A DNA stretch of 64,000 nucleotides from Panicum virgatum (GCF_016808335.1 NC_053140.1:31364586-31428585), one strand, 5' to 3'; positions 34,889-46,539 are shown, numbered from the stretch's first letter. The notes: generated from the sequence alone by a model not told the origin. Translations and numbers: made by a program.

Positions 34889-35124
34889 GGGGCTCTGTTT
34901 AGTTGGTGAAAAGTTGTTGGTTTTGTTACTGTAGCACATTTTGTTGTTACTTGACAAATAATGTCCAATCATAGACTAATTAGGCTTAAAAGATTCATCT
35001 CATGCTAATCAGTTAGACTGTGTAATTAGTTATTTTTTAACTGTATTTAATGCTTCATGCATGTGTCCGAACATTCGATGTGACTAATACTATAAAATTT
35101 TTTTTGAAAACTAAACATGGGCTC
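34889..35124. mobile_element. Tourist-like MITE
   Basis: The ends are GGGCTCTGTTTAGTT and AACTAAACATGGGCTC. The core holds TTACTGTAGCACA, CCAATCATAGACTAATTAG and ATTTAATGCTTCATGCATG, shared with the other Tourist-like copies here. The target duplication is unclear. Confidence 0.7.
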
Positions 35125-35405
35125 AACCCCAAATCACACCAAAACTCTAGCAGGTTACTAGAGGATGAGAATGCAGACGTACAGTGAACTCCGACAGCTT
35201 TAGGACTTTGGTCCAAACATAGAGGCGCTCACTCCCAATAACAGTGCAAGCAAGATGTCAGATGTGGCACAGGAGGATAAATTGAGAACGAGAGGAGACG
35301 CGTGCCGCGCAAACATCGTGGCTGTCAGCATGCACGGCGGTTGGGGCCCCCTCCGGCCGGGCACCCCGGCGGTCGCCCCTCCCGCCTAGGCCCAGAGTGG
35401 GGCCT

Positions 35406-35741
35406 GGCCGTGTTTGGATGGTTTCTGAAAAAAATTTCATGAAAATTTGTCAGTATTTTGACCATTAATTAGGGGTATTAAATAAAGTATAATTACGAAA
35501 TCACCTCCATAACTATGGTACTGTAGCAGTTATTGTAGCTAATGAGACCTTTGACTGTGCGATTAGGGGATGATTAGGCACGGTTACTGTAGCCAATCAT
35601 GATGGAACTTGGCTCATTAGATTTGTCTCGAAATATTACACTCATCCATGAAAAAATTTCACAAATAAATTTCGTTTAGTACTCCATACATGCATTCGTC
35701 TTTTTTGAAAAAAAAGTTTAGGTGATCAACCAAACACGGAC
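35406..35741. mobile_element. Tourist-like MITE
   Basis: The inverted ends are GGCCGTGTTTGG and CCAAACACGGAC. Internal family words include CATTAATTAGGGG, ACTGTAGCCAATCATGATG and TTAGTACTCCATACATGC. Confidence 0.75.
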
Positions 35742-36034
35742 TTGCCGGAGCGGCTACGGCTCAGAAGGTCAACCCGCTAACGGTCGGCACGGGGATAAGC
35801 ACCCGGCTGGCGATGGAGCACGTGTGCGCGCTGCGGGGGGATCTGCTTGAGCACGTGTGCGCGCAGGCGAGGGGCTCGCCGCCGCAAGCCATGGCGTGGC
35901 GGCGGCCCGCCGGCGAGGACGCCCGCGCGTAGCATCTCCACTCTCCACGCGGCAGGCGGTAGGTTTTTTCTCTTTTTTTTCTTTTTTTGAAAAGAGCAGG
36001 CGGGGTAGGTTTGATCGGCGGATCGGCTACCTAC
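35742..36034. other. GC-rich intergenic segment
   Basis: A GC-rich stretch of about 200 bases is followed by a T-rich tract (35970-35990). No recognisable protein. Confidence 0.3.
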
Positions 36035-36419
36035 GGGCCTGATTGGTTCTCTGCTGCCGGCAGCCTGGCTCGCGCTAGCCATCCAGACCCGTGCTGGACA
36101 GGCTCGCGAGGTGCAGCGTCAAATTGCTTGGTTCACGTTTCCCTAGAGCTAGGCCAACCAGAACAATTGATTGGTTATATGTTTAACTAGTTTGACCAGT
36201 CATTTTTGTTTGTCTGGACGCTGGCCCCCACACTTGCTCCTGCATCACGGCAGCCAGGCTCACCGTGTGCGACCGATTTACACGTTCCTCGGGAGCCAGG
36301 CTCGTGGGAACCTTTTGCACCGCCGGATACAGGCTCGCTACCTCGTGCAGATATCAAACAGGCTTAAACCGCATCCCGTGAGCTTAGCTACAGGTTGATG
36401 CAGGTAACCAATCAGACCC
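36035..36419. mobile_element. MITE with GGGCCTGATTGGTT ends
   Basis: The left end GGGCCTGATTGGTT pairs with the right end AACCAATCAGACCC, and TAC lies on both sides. The body (385 bp) is GC-richer than the other MITEs and repeats CAGGCTCGC/CCAGGCTCG words. Confidence 0.7.
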
Positions 36420-36681
36420 TACGTCCCTACGTGTGCCCGGGGATGACGCGCGCAGCAGGGCTCAGGCTGTTTTTCCTTGTCGTGTTCGCTGTGATCTGAG
36501 TGAGGCGCGCGGCGTCACGTGGCCGGAATCAACGGCGGATGCCTGCCAATTTGGTTGTCGACCCGCCACGTGGCTGTATTAGGTGCATCTGATCCATGAG
36601 CGTAGGTATATGCACTTTTTAAAAATGTGTTAGGCACATGCAACATGCCCCAACGGCCAAACCTGTACACACGGACCACCT

Positions 36682-37013
36682 ACTCCCTCCGTCCTTAAAA
36701 ACAAAAAAAAGTAACTCTCACTTGGAGAAGTTAAATATTTTTTATTTAATCAAATTTATAAAATAATTACTATTCTATATATCCAATTAGATTTATTATG
36801 AAAACAAATTATATGATTAACTTAATGATATACTCCCTACGTCCTAGGATACAAGGCACACATATAATTTAAGATTCAATTAAAAAATTTGACCTACAAT
36901 TAATCTTGTATATAAAAACTTTAACTTATAACAATTATATTATAAATTTAGTTAAAATTAAAATTATTGACACCTCAGAAAAAGGGAGTTATATATCTTT
37001 TGGACTGAGGAAG
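36682..37013. mobile_element. Stowaway-like MITEs, adjacent pair
   Basis: TACTCCCTCCGTCC at 36682 and TACTCCCTACGTCC at 36831 each match the Stowaway end. The right end is GGACTGAGGAAGTA. It appears to be two partly overlapping or adjacent elements in AT-rich DNA. Confidence 0.65.
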
Positions 37014-37367
37014 TACATCTCCTGCTTGTCGATAAGCCCGTTATTAGCTACAGGCTAAGGCGACGCCATGCTCACATGAATCGATTCCTGCTTCTGCGTG
37101 GCGCAAACTGATAATGGCATTTTTTATCTTTCCATGAAACCAACATTTTGCTGTTACTTGTAGTGAATTAATAAAAAGTTGTGTAACCATTAGTTTCTGC
37201 ATCAGGTATAGTGCGGTGGAGCTCTCGGTATGCCAAAGTACGGTCATAGTACCTTATTTTACCGGTAGAGCGCTAGTGGCACCGTTAACACGGTCGACCA
37301 TATTTGTTAGATAAGGATTAATCTGACCTCTATACCCGATCGTCGATCGATCACATAAAGAGGAAAG

Positions 37368-37896
37368 GAAAAAGTCTAAATTACTCATCTTAACTATAGC
37401 TAAAGTCCGAATAACCTTCTAAACTATCGTTAGTTCATTTTATTACCCTTCAAACTATGCTCTTTGGTCCAAATTACCCCCTAATATAATTTGTCTATTT
37501 TATTTCTCCATGCATAGACGTAGTTTTAAGTTGAAATTTTACAAGATGATAATACACGTCATAACACATGTTAGAAAAATACATCATAATTTTTTATCAT
37601 ATTTTTTGTAGGATATGATATTTAACAATAAAATAATCATTGGATTTGAAAATTATGTGAAAAATAATGACTAAAAAATTATAATAACTTTTCATTAAGC
37701 ATTGTAATGTCCACTGCTACCCTGCAAAATTTGAAATTAATATTCAACTTGTGTATGTAAAAACAAAAAAGACAAATTTTATTATGGGGTGAAATAAACT
37801 AAAGGGCATAGTTTAGGAGGTAAATTGAACCAAGTTATAATTTAGAAGGTTATTCAGACTTTAGCTATATTTAAAGAGAGTAAATTGAACTTTTTT
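37368..37896. mobile_element. Foldback element with long inverted arms
   Basis: The left arm (AAAAAGTCTAAATTACTC...ATAGCTAAAGTC) is matched in inverse by the right arm (GACTTTAGCTATA...GAGTAAATTGAAC). The arms are over 100 bp and imperfect. The layout resembles the Mutator foldback at 33943 but I found no clean 9-bp duplication. Confidence 0.6.
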
Positions 37897-37942
37897 CAAA
37901 AGGGAGAACAAAACTAACCCAAACCCAACCCAAGCATGCATT

Positions 37943-38256
37943 GGCCCTGTTTGGTTTATGTTAGAAAGTTCATACTAGGCACTTTGATCATTAATTAAGG
38001 TTATTAAATAAAGTCAGTTTGTAAAACCAACTCTAGAACCCCTGGGGTAGGAATCCTGAAGAATCTAATGAGATCTTTGACCGCGCGATTAGAGGATGGT
38101 ACTGTAGCATTATTGTAGCATATTATCAATTAATTATCGTCATTAGATTCATTGCGAAAAGTTACATTCATTCCTAAAAAAATTTGTAAATAGACTTTAT
38201 TTAGTGCTCTATGTATACGAGATTCTTTTTTCAAAAAAATATGCGCGCTAGGACGG
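37943..38256. mobile_element. Tourist-like MITE, right end lost
   Basis: It begins GGCCCTGTTTGGTTTATG and carries all family core words (CATTAATTAAGG, GAATCTAATGAG, TTAGTGCTCTATG). The right terminus expected as CCAAACAGGGCC is missing where a second copy begins 4 bases further on. Confidence 0.75.
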
Positions 38257-38260
38257 TAGA

Positions 38261-38582
38261 GGCCTTGTTTGGTTCTTTGTAGCACAAGTAGTACAAAAAT
38301 TTTGACTAATAATTAGGGTTACTAAATAAAGGCAATTTACAAAACTAACTCCACAACCCTGCGCTACTTCGCGAGACGAACCTAATGAGGCCTTTGACCG
38401 CACGATTAGATGATGGTTACTGTAGCCAATCATCGATTAATTACTGTCATTAGATTCATCGTGAAAAGTTACACCCATCCGTGTAAAAGTTTTGCAAATA
38501 AACTTTGTTTAGTACTCCATACATGTGAGATTTTTTTTCGAAAAATGTGTGCGCTACTCCTGCTACGGAAACAAACAGGGCC
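38261..38582. mobile_element. Tourist-like MITE
   Basis: The ends are GGCCTTGTTTGGTTC and GAAACAAACAGGGCC, flanked by AGA on both sides. It lies head-to-tail with the preceding copy. Confidence 0.8.
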
Positions 38583-39178
38583 AGAGTGATCCAAACATGG
38601 CCATTGCATCTGCTGCATGTGCGCGACCGGCCGGCGCAGCAACTGACTGCCAGGGCATTGTATACCGGCACCAATTGGCGCTGATGGGACCACACATCAC
38701 TGAAGCGGTCAACTGCATGTTTTTTTAGCACACTGCACATCCCTGTTGCTAGGCGCTAGCATATATACTGTGCAGTTTTGATTCACCTTTTCATTCGGGG
38801 CGGTCCTGATAGCTACAGGTCCGTATAAATGTTCAGACTGTGAATTATTTTTTGTTAGGCCGGGAGATATGACGGAAGAATTAAGGTTAATTTACCGAGC
38901 GTAGAGTGGCATCTCTCGCAAAACCGAAGCTCCGGAATCAAGAGGAGCAACCAAACAAAACCAATACCAATAATCCTCCAAATTCCAAATCCCATCATCA
39001 TCGATCGGACCCACTGCTCTCGATCGCGCATCTGACAGTCTAACTGTTGGTGGCTTCCATGTCGCCGAGCGTACGGGCCGTTGGGCCTTGGGTTCTCGCG
39101 GCACACGTAGCAGGCGTCGCGATCGTTTCTGTGGCGCTGCCATAGGGCGTGAAAAAAAGGAAGTTTGCCAACTTATTA
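38583..39178. other. Intergenic DNA
   Basis: No coding frame with a recognisable product; mixed composition. Nothing further identified. Confidence 0.35.
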
Positions 39179-39470
39179 GGCCTTTGGTTAGACAGGATTT
39201 ATTCCAGACCGGACATGAAAGATACAAGAGAGATTGGAATTTATTCCAGGTCAAGAACTAATTGTAACAAAGAGATTGAGAATCCATCCATAAGTCGAGA
39301 CGTGTGAAATCAATCCTAGTCTCTTATTATACCTATTATGAGTCCATTTTGTTGCAATAATTTCTCGACCCAGAATAAATCCAATCTCTTGTAGTACCTA
39401 TCACGAGTCTCTTGGTGTACATATCATTCTCGAATCCCGACCCTGAAAAACTACGTAACCGAACAATGCC
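39179..39470. mobile_element. MITE with GGCCTTTGGTTA / TAACCGAACAATGCC ends
   Basis: TTA precedes the left end and TTC follows the right end, so the 3-bp duplication is imperfect. The core repeats GAGATTGGAATTTATTCC and AATAAATCCAATCTC in inverse. Confidence 0.55.
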
Positions 39471-39892
39471 TTCGCTAGCTTCCAGTTCTCCGGCTCGCGC
39501 ACGCGGCGTAAAGAAAGCAACGGGTACAAAACATAAATGTACCCACAGACCTAACCCAGTCAGCATGGATACAGGTCTAAGTTTGTACCCACATATACCG
39601 GCGTGGGCACAATTTAAACCCAATGCATATCTGCTAACGAATTTCAAAAAGTGGTACCCGAACCAACAAACCAGCCAGACCCGCTTACATGTGGGCGCGA
39701 ATACCACTATATAAAACACTATAGGGTTCCAACTTCCAACTCATTTGAGTCATTTCTCACACTCGCGTCTCCCGGGCGCCACCAAACTCAAGTGCTTCCC
39801 TACTCCACGCCTCCTTAGGTGGTCAGGGCTCTAGCCCGAGTGCGGACGACAACCCCTCCTCGTCTCTTCAACGCAGTGCTCGCCACCCCCCT

Positions 39893-40440
39893 CTTGGCTC
39901 TTCCCCGCGCCGGCCGCCACCCCCTCCTCAGCTCTTCCCCGCACCGGCCCTTGCCCCTCCTTCTCGGTCTTGGCTCCTGCCCATGCCTGCCAAACCCATG
40001 TGGACTTGTCGTCCGCGCCTGTGCCCCCGTGCTAGCCACACCCCTACGGACGCACCTCCCCCGGCTCTTCCCTGCACCGGACCCCACCCCTCCTTCTCGA
40101 TCTCGGCTCCTGCCCACACCTGCCGCACCTTGGTGGACGCACCTGCGGCGTCCAGCCCCACACCGGCTGTGACCGTGCGGTCGCAACGCCCCTCTTTGGC
40201 TCTTCCCCATGCCCCCCCCCCCCCCCCTCTCCTCAGTATCGGCTCCTACCTAGGGGTGGTAATGGGCTATGGCCCTAATGGCCTCTTCACAGCCCAATAA
40301 AGCCCTTAAAATTTTTAGTTCAAAAATACATATATTTAGAGCCCGGCCCTTTTAAGACCCGATCCTTAGATTTTCTAGTTCAAAATGTTGGGCCCTTTAC
40401 CACCCCTAATCCTACCCATGCTTGTCGCACCCAGGTGGCC
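39893..40440. repeat. GC-rich tandem repeat, about 130-bp unit, roughly four copies
   Basis: Each unit starts near GGCTCTTCCCC and continues through CCCTCCTTCTCG, TCGGCTCCTGCCCA and CACC(C)TGGTGG-like words. Units begin near 39896, 39930, 40066 and 40197; the last is cut by a small hAT at 40251. A run of about 17 C lies near 40212-40228. Confidence 0.65.
40251..40408. mobile_element. 158-bp hAT MITE
   Basis: The left end TAGGGGTGGTAATGGGC and the right end GGGCCCTTTACCACCCCTA are inverted repeats. The flanks CTCCTACC and ATCCTACC match at seven of eight positions, giving a hAT-type target duplication. Confidence 0.8.
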
Positions 40441-40879
40441 GCGCCCAGGCAGAGGCATCGGCCGTGCCCAGTCCCCCATGCCTCCCGCGCCCTCAGGTTG
40501 TGGGTACACAGGCGTGCCCGTGAGCATGCGGTATCTTAGGATAGCGGGTATAGGCTTTGCTTCTTGCCCATGGCGGGTTGCGGGCACGGATTCGAGCACG
40601 GATTGTAGCTCGCAAATAGAAATCTAAAATGTGTACATCCGTGCGGCATTTTATCCATTGCCATCTTTACTCTCGTCGTCCTCGCCTCCAGTGACATCAC
40701 TGGCGCGCAGAGTTTCCGGCGGCTTTCTGCAGGGATCCCAAGTCCGAATAAGGGCCCCAAACAATCATCGATGTCTTTTTCTTTGGCGTGCATACAAATA
40801 TCGGTCGCGTCTTTGTCAATGCACAACCCCAGCTGACGAGCTCTACGTCATTTTTTTAAGCCTCTCGTCTGGATACAGC

Positions 40880-41195
40880 TACAGTACCTGTTCATGAGCG
40901 CTGCGAATCGATTAGCAGCAGGTTCGTCGATGGCGACGTTGCTGGCTAACGAGCATCCAAAGACAACGACGCCCACTGCTCTCCACGGATGTATCATGTT
41001 AGGGCATATATAGTAGTGGCCCCCTTGGATGGATGGCTGCTTTGTTGTCACTTGTCAAAAACGAACGATTTATTTGGTTGCCAAGTGCCACCTTCCTGAT
41101 GAATCATTCCGGAGTGGCGCTTTGTCGGATGGAGAAAGATGGTGGCATTAATGAACCAGACAAAACCGGACACCAGGATATTTGCGCACACGTGT
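40880..41195. repeat. Diverged local duplication, copy 1
   Basis: It shares ordered words with 45484-45760: GATGGCGACGTTGCTGGCTAACGAG, GTGGCG(C/T)TTTGTC(G/A)GATGGAGAAAG and CAGGATATTT. The copies are 4.6 kb apart in direct orientation. No coding capacity recognised. Confidence 0.7.
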
Positions 41196-41539
41196 TGCTA
41201 TATTAGAAAACCAGCCTCTCTGGAGTGCAGCAGCCAGAGAAGAAATATGTAGGGCGTGTAGAATTATCGAACAAATCGCCAGGCGGATAACTACTTCAAA
41301 CTGATGAGAGGATACGATACCACTATATACTCCTGTCTACAGAAGAATGAATGCAATTCTCGCTTTTGGATAAGTCCTTGAACTTTGAATATAAGATCTT
41401 AAAAAATAACTTAAATTTGATAATATTTGCACAAAATTTTTAAATAAGATGAGTGATCAAACTTAGAGTGAAAAATGTCAAACGAACTACAATTTAAAAT
41501 GGAGGAGGTAGTATATAATAAATGGAATAGACAAAATAA

Positions 41540-41858
41540 GGGCTCTGTTTGGTTCCCTACGCTAGGGAGTACTAAAAAACTTTGACCGCTAATTATGATG
41601 TTAAATAAAGCCAGTTTACAAAACCAACTACAGAACCCCTGCACAAGAAACCCTGAAGAATCTAATGAGGCATTTGACCGCGTGATTAGAGAATGATACT
41701 GTAGCATCACTGTAGTAAATGTCAATTAATTACCGTCATTAGATTCGTCGCGAAAAGTTATACTCATCTCTGAAAAGGTTTGCAAATAGACTTTATTTAG
41801 TGCTCCATGCATGGGAGATTTTTTTCTCGATTTGCGTGCAAGAAAACCAAACAAGACA
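41540..41858. mobile_element. Tourist-like MITE
   Basis: The left end is GGGCTCTGTTTGGTTCC and the right end AACCAAACAAGACACC. The core matches the copies at 37943 and 38261 (GAATCTAATGAGGC, ATTAGATTCGTCGCG). Confidence 0.75.
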
Positions 41859-42151
41859 CCTTGGCGGCAACCAACGGTCGTATCGGAACCAGCTCTGCTA
41901 GGTTGCAGAAATGATGATGCTGTGTGTCCTATCCAGCTAATACCAACAAAAAAAATCGTCCTATGATTGCTTCCTAATAATAGCACTGGAACAATCCATT
42001 CCTTTCGTCTGCGTTGAAATTAAACGTGGCCGCCAATAATCTTCCATCCATTCCGTTCCGTTTATTATATATATCCGTAGTATATATCTCTAAACAAAGT
42101 ATAGGTGCCCAAAGTATACTACACCGTGTGGGAGTGGTCCTAGCTAGCTAA

Positions 42152-43168
42152 CCGTGTGTTTGGTTGGAGAGCGGAGCGAGCCGGAGCGGGTTCAATCCGT
42201 TCCCAGGAGTGTTTGGTTTGGGGCTGAGTAAAGATGGTTTCAACTCAGAGGGAATATTCTTACAATATGCAGGTTGGCTTCATCCGCCATATTTCGAGGG
42301 ACGGAGCGGCTCCTCTGGGTTCCGTCAGCGTCGTCTCTTTCCTCCGTCTCTTTCCCAGGACTCGGCGCACCCGAGCGCCGCCGGCCGTCCGCCCCTCCCT
42401 CCCTTGCCGGCCCTTCACCGGGGCCAGAAGTGGCGCGCGACCGCCGAATCAGGGGGCCCGGATCTACTCCTCCTACGACCTCCGCCCCAGGTCACCGCCT
42501 CCTCCGGCCTCGGCCTCCTCGCCGCGCCTCCTCCTCCAGCCTCCCCCATCGCCGCCTCCTCCGGTGCCCCTCCTCCCTCCCTCCCTCCCCAGCGGCCGCG
42601 GGCGGGCGGTCCCCGGCGTCGTGCCTCCATCCTCCCTCCCTCCCCCGCCGCCCTTTGCTCCTCCTTCCCCCTCCCTCCCGCGCACGGCGAAGGCGGAGGC
42701 GGCGCGGCGCTTGGCGGAGGCGGAACAGCGCTCGACGTGACGGAGGTGGAGCGGCGCGGAGCTGCCGCGGGCGCATCACGCAGAGCGGCAGGGAGCCATG
42801 GGGGAGCAGGGCCCCCAATCCGTGTCCAGGCGGGGGCGGCGCAGCGCGACCTCCGTAGAAGAAGACAGGGGCAAACATGAATTAGAAACTATTTCCTGGT
42901 TCCAGTTGTAAATATGCATGACTCAATGATTTTTACATTCGGGCCTAGTTAATTTTTGAGAACTGTAGGGTTCCTGATGTAAAATGCCATAGCAAACGGT
43001 GTTATATCGTCATCCAACCCTTATTCTCAATTCCTTCAACCAAACACTGGATGGGTTGGCTCCGTCCCCAAAATCAGAGGTGTAACCAAACACTGGATGG
43101 GTTGGCTCCGTCCCCAAAATGAGAGTTGGATCCAACCCAACCCATTGATCCCGCAACCAAACAGACGG
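42152..43168. mobile_element. PIF/Harbinger-like element carrying GC-rich DNA
   Basis: The left end CCGTGTGTTTGGTTG and the right end CAACCAAACAGACGG are inverted repeats, bordered by TAA on both sides (42149-42151, 43169-43171). The middle (about 42290-42880) is GC-rich and gene-like but matches nothing I know. Near the right end, AACCAAACACTGGATGGGTTGGCTCCG occurs twice in tandem (43030 and 43085). Confidence 0.78.
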
Positions 43169-43171
43169 TAA

Positions 43172-43762
43172 AAGAGTGCATCCTCCCATGCTTCCTACGA
43201 TACTAATAATAGTATGATCTCGTGGCCTTGGCCACAGCTGGGACCATTGTTTGAATCTAGTGGCTGTAGTTAATCAGGTTACCGTTAACATGGTTAAAAA
43301 TAAAATATGGTCGATGTATCCTTTGCGGGGGAGTAGAGCCGGTAGACCACTTTCTTTGTGCGCGACGACGGGCCCTTTCCCTGCTTCCCGCCCGGGGCTA
43401 CGATGACGGTGCTGCAGCCGGCACTCGGTGCTCTGTCTTATGTACTGTACACCACGCGATCAGTGGGGACCACGAGACAAAGCCTCTGACGCGGTTTGTG
43501 TTCAGCTTAGCATTCGGTCGCCGCAGTACCTCTGTACAACGTTCAGGTTGTGTGCAGTGCGGAGGTGCCTCCCCAGCACTCACGTGAAATGCCATGTGTG
43601 GGCGTTTGATTCAAGAGGCACGTTGGATTTATTTTGGATTTAAGTGTTGATGGATGAAAATACTAAATTTTAGTACTAGTATATTCAAACAGGAGTGTTA
43701 TTAAAGTAAGTTAAAGTTTAGTCAAAATTTTCAAAAAAATAGTTTAGCCAAGACTCAAATTA
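43172..43762. other. Intergenic DNA
   Basis: No gene identified. Near 43640-43700 the sequence resembles MITE subterminal DNA, without paired ends. Confidence 0.3.
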
Positions 43763-44160
43763 CCCTGTTTAGATCAAGTAGGGCTAAACTTTAGCCTTTA
43801 TCACATGGGATGTTTAGGTGCTAATCATAAGTATTTAAGGGGACTAGTAACAAAACTAATTGCATAACTCTAGGCTAATTCGCAAGACGAATTTGTTAAA
43901 ACTAATTAATAAATAGTTAGCCCATGTAATGCTACAATAATTAAACATGTGCTAATTATTGATTAATTACACTTAATAGATTCATCTCGTGAATTAGTCC
44001 TAGACTTCTGCAATTAGTTCATGTTTAGTCCTCTTAATTAGTATTGAATCATCCAGTATGCTGACAACACCAAACTTTAACCCCTGACATCCAAACAACT
44101 GTTAAAATGCTAATAGGTACTAAAGTTTAATATTCAACTTTAGCCCTTCCGAATAGGCCC
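43763..44160. mobile_element. Probable Tourist-like MITE, limits approximate
   Basis: It starts CCCTGTTTAGATC and contains AATTCGCAAGACGAAT and TTAATAGATTCATCTCG in inverse arrangement. The right end near CCGAATAGGCCC is uncertain. Confidence 0.5.
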
Positions 44161-44430
44161 TTGTATGTAAATAGTTGATCTAAACATAAGCTAATTGCTT
44201 ATCTAATTACACATATGATGGCTACTTGATCGTTAGAGTCCCTTAGCCCTTGATTAGATCTCATTAGCTCATGTTTAGCCTCATTAGCGCATCTAGAACT
44301 AAAATTTAGCATCTCTATTTTAGCACAGCCAGAGCCCCCCTAAGTCGTAATGTGCTAGCATTTCCATGGATACAGGATGGGCATCATGCATGCCAATCGA
44401 GAGAGACGTATGTGTTGACAACCAAATTTA

Positions 44431-44619
44431 GGCCCTATTTGGATGAATTAAAGTTGTGTGCTAAATTTTAGCACATATTAACATTCATATTTTTGCTAAA
44501 GTTTTTGAATCTTGTCAAAAATTTAGTCCATCATATATGTTAGCACTCCTATTTTGGTAGACTAGTGCTAAATTTCAACATTTTTAAATATTAACACTTG
44601 CTTATATCCAAACATCAGG
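44431..44619. mobile_element. Short MITE
   Basis: The left end GGCCCTATTTGGATG and the degenerate right end ATCCAAACATCAGG flank an AT-rich 189-bp body with TTTTAGCACATATTAAC and related inverse words. Confidence 0.55.
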
Positions 44620-44933
44620 TAATCTCGACAACTTTCTGATGCATGGCGCACCGTCTCATCCATCAGATCCGCCGGAACCACACCACTCTGCTCGTGTCTC
44701 GATCGCGTCTCTTGGTGGTGGGTCGCATTGGGCCGATAGGTTGAGGGCCCCCGACTTGGCCGCCCCGGCCACGTGAGAGACAAAGCAAGTTGGGAGGAGG
44801 AAGAGAAGGGTGCGGGGGCCGTCGCGAGCGTTTTGTTTCGTGTTTTTGTGTGTTTCCTAATTATTTCCTATACAGCATGAAAAAATGGGACGTTTTGCTG
44901 CCAACTAGACTAGTTGCCACGAGGCGTGGTAAA

Positions 44934-45022
44934 GGCCTTGAAATTTATCTTATATATATAATTTTAAGTTTTAAAATAGGCCTTGAAATTTATCTTATAT
45001 ATATAATTTTAAGTTTAAAATA
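44934..45022. repeat. 45-bp tandem duplication
   Basis: Two near-perfect copies of a unit starting GGCCTTGAAATTTATC occur at 44934 and 44979. Confidence 0.85.
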
Positions 45023-45057
45023 TATAAGAATCAAGCCGGATTGTAAAGATAGCATTA

Positions 45058-45365
45058 GTCGTGTTTAGATAAAAAAAATTAATCTAAAACCCGTCACATC
45101 GAATATTTGAACACATGCATGGAGTATTAAATAAAATTCGATTATAAATTTTTTAAATAGGTGGGTTGTAAATCGCGAGACGAATCTAATGAATCCACTT
45201 AATTCATAATTTGTAACAGTGATGATACAATGACCACTCGCTAATTATAGATTAATTAGACTCATTAAATTCATCTCGCGATTTACAATCTATCCGGACA
45301 AAAAAAATTTATAAATAAATTTTATTTAATATTCCAAAATAGTAAGATTTTTTTTAAAAATCATG
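45058..45365. mobile_element. Tourist-like MITE, truncated ends
   Basis: The core holds GCATGGAGTATTAAAT, CGCGAGACGAATCTAATGA and the inverse CATTAAATTCATCTCGCG. The terminal GGCC-type ends are eroded. Confidence 0.6.
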
Positions 45366-45483
45366 ATCCATTGCCGGTTCTGCGGCTTGCGTCACCTCCA
45401 GTGAAGTCAAACCTTTGTGCTTGGTAGGTTACTGCATCATCAGTGGTCTCTCTCACTCCCTCACACAGCAACAACATCTGATT

Positions 45484-45760
45484 GATGAGCGCTGTACCTC
45501 TCTGTCGTCATTTGTTGATGGGACCCGCCCGTCGATCAGCAGCTGAGCTGGTGGATGGCGACGTTGCTGGCTAACGAGCGAGCCAACAAATATAGCAGAC
45601 TAGTAGTCGCCCCCCTTGCATGCGTTGGATGGCTTAATTTGTGGTTGCCACTTGCCACCACATGATTATCGATCGAGTGGCGTTTTGTCAGATGGAGAAA
45701 GGTGGGTGGCACTAAACAAATCAGAGAAGATCGTGTTCCCCAGGATATTTACGTACATGC
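45484..45760. repeat. Diverged local duplication, copy 2
   Basis: Partner of 40880-41195; see the shared words given there. Confidence 0.7.
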
Positions 45761-45937
45761 AAGGAAAAATCTAACCGCCGACTAGTCGCTACTTGAGGCG
45801 ATTGCGCCACCTGTTCGGCCTGCGTACGGCCTATTAAAATATCATGGCCCACATCTCTCACATTCGCATCCTCTTCTGACCTCGTGGAACGTGACCTGCG
45901 CCCACCCTCGTGACAGGTACACCCCCTTCCATGTTGT

Positions 45938-46509
45938 CTAGGTTCACCTAACCAGTGGGAACCGGTCCGGTTTGACCGGTTATCGGTCAAACCGGTCCGG
46001 ACCGGTTCCGGTTCCGGCCGGTACCTAACCGACCAAAATTCAAAATTAAAATTTGAATTAAAAAAATGAAAAATTCCTAAAAATACTTTAAGGTGCGATG
46101 AATTTAATGGTGTCAAATTTTCTCAAAAATTCGTTCGTTTAATATACTTTTCGGGCATTTAAAGTTAAAACAATAAAGAAAAAGAAAAAAATGAGACGGT
46201 CCATTAAGACCCACTTGGTAAACCGGTCAAACCGGCCGGTAAACCGGTCTAACCGGCCGGTATACCGGTTACACATGCGATTTTAAATTTGGATTTGAAT
46301 TCAAACCAGTCAAACCGGCCGGTAAACCGGGCAAACCGACCGGTAAACCGGTCTAACCGGTCGGTATACCGGTACGAAGCGGTTGAACTGAGTTTTTTGA
46401 ATTCAAATTTGAATTTGACCGGTTTCTACCGGTAACCGGTCAAACCGGTCCGGTAAACCGGAACCAGTGGCCGGCGATTTGGGGTGTCCGGTCGGTAAAA
46501 AGAACCCTG
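45938..46509. mobile_element. Non-autonomous hAT element dense in AACCGGT/CCGGTTT words
   Basis: This 572-bp element starts CTAGGTTCACC and ends AAGAACCCTG, with a perfect 8-bp target duplication CATGTTGT (45930-45937, 46510-46517). More than twenty CCGGT/ACCGG words in both orientations fill the subterminal zones, probably remnants of transposase-binding repeats. Confidence 0.87.
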
Positions 46510-46539
46510 CATGTTGTTCACCCTTGTACAATAGATTTC

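Noticed and set aside
42164..42880. Open frame of 238 codons starting near the left end of the PIF-type element
   Set aside because: It is GC-rich low-complexity sequence inside a bounded transposon, with several overlapping frames and no domain.
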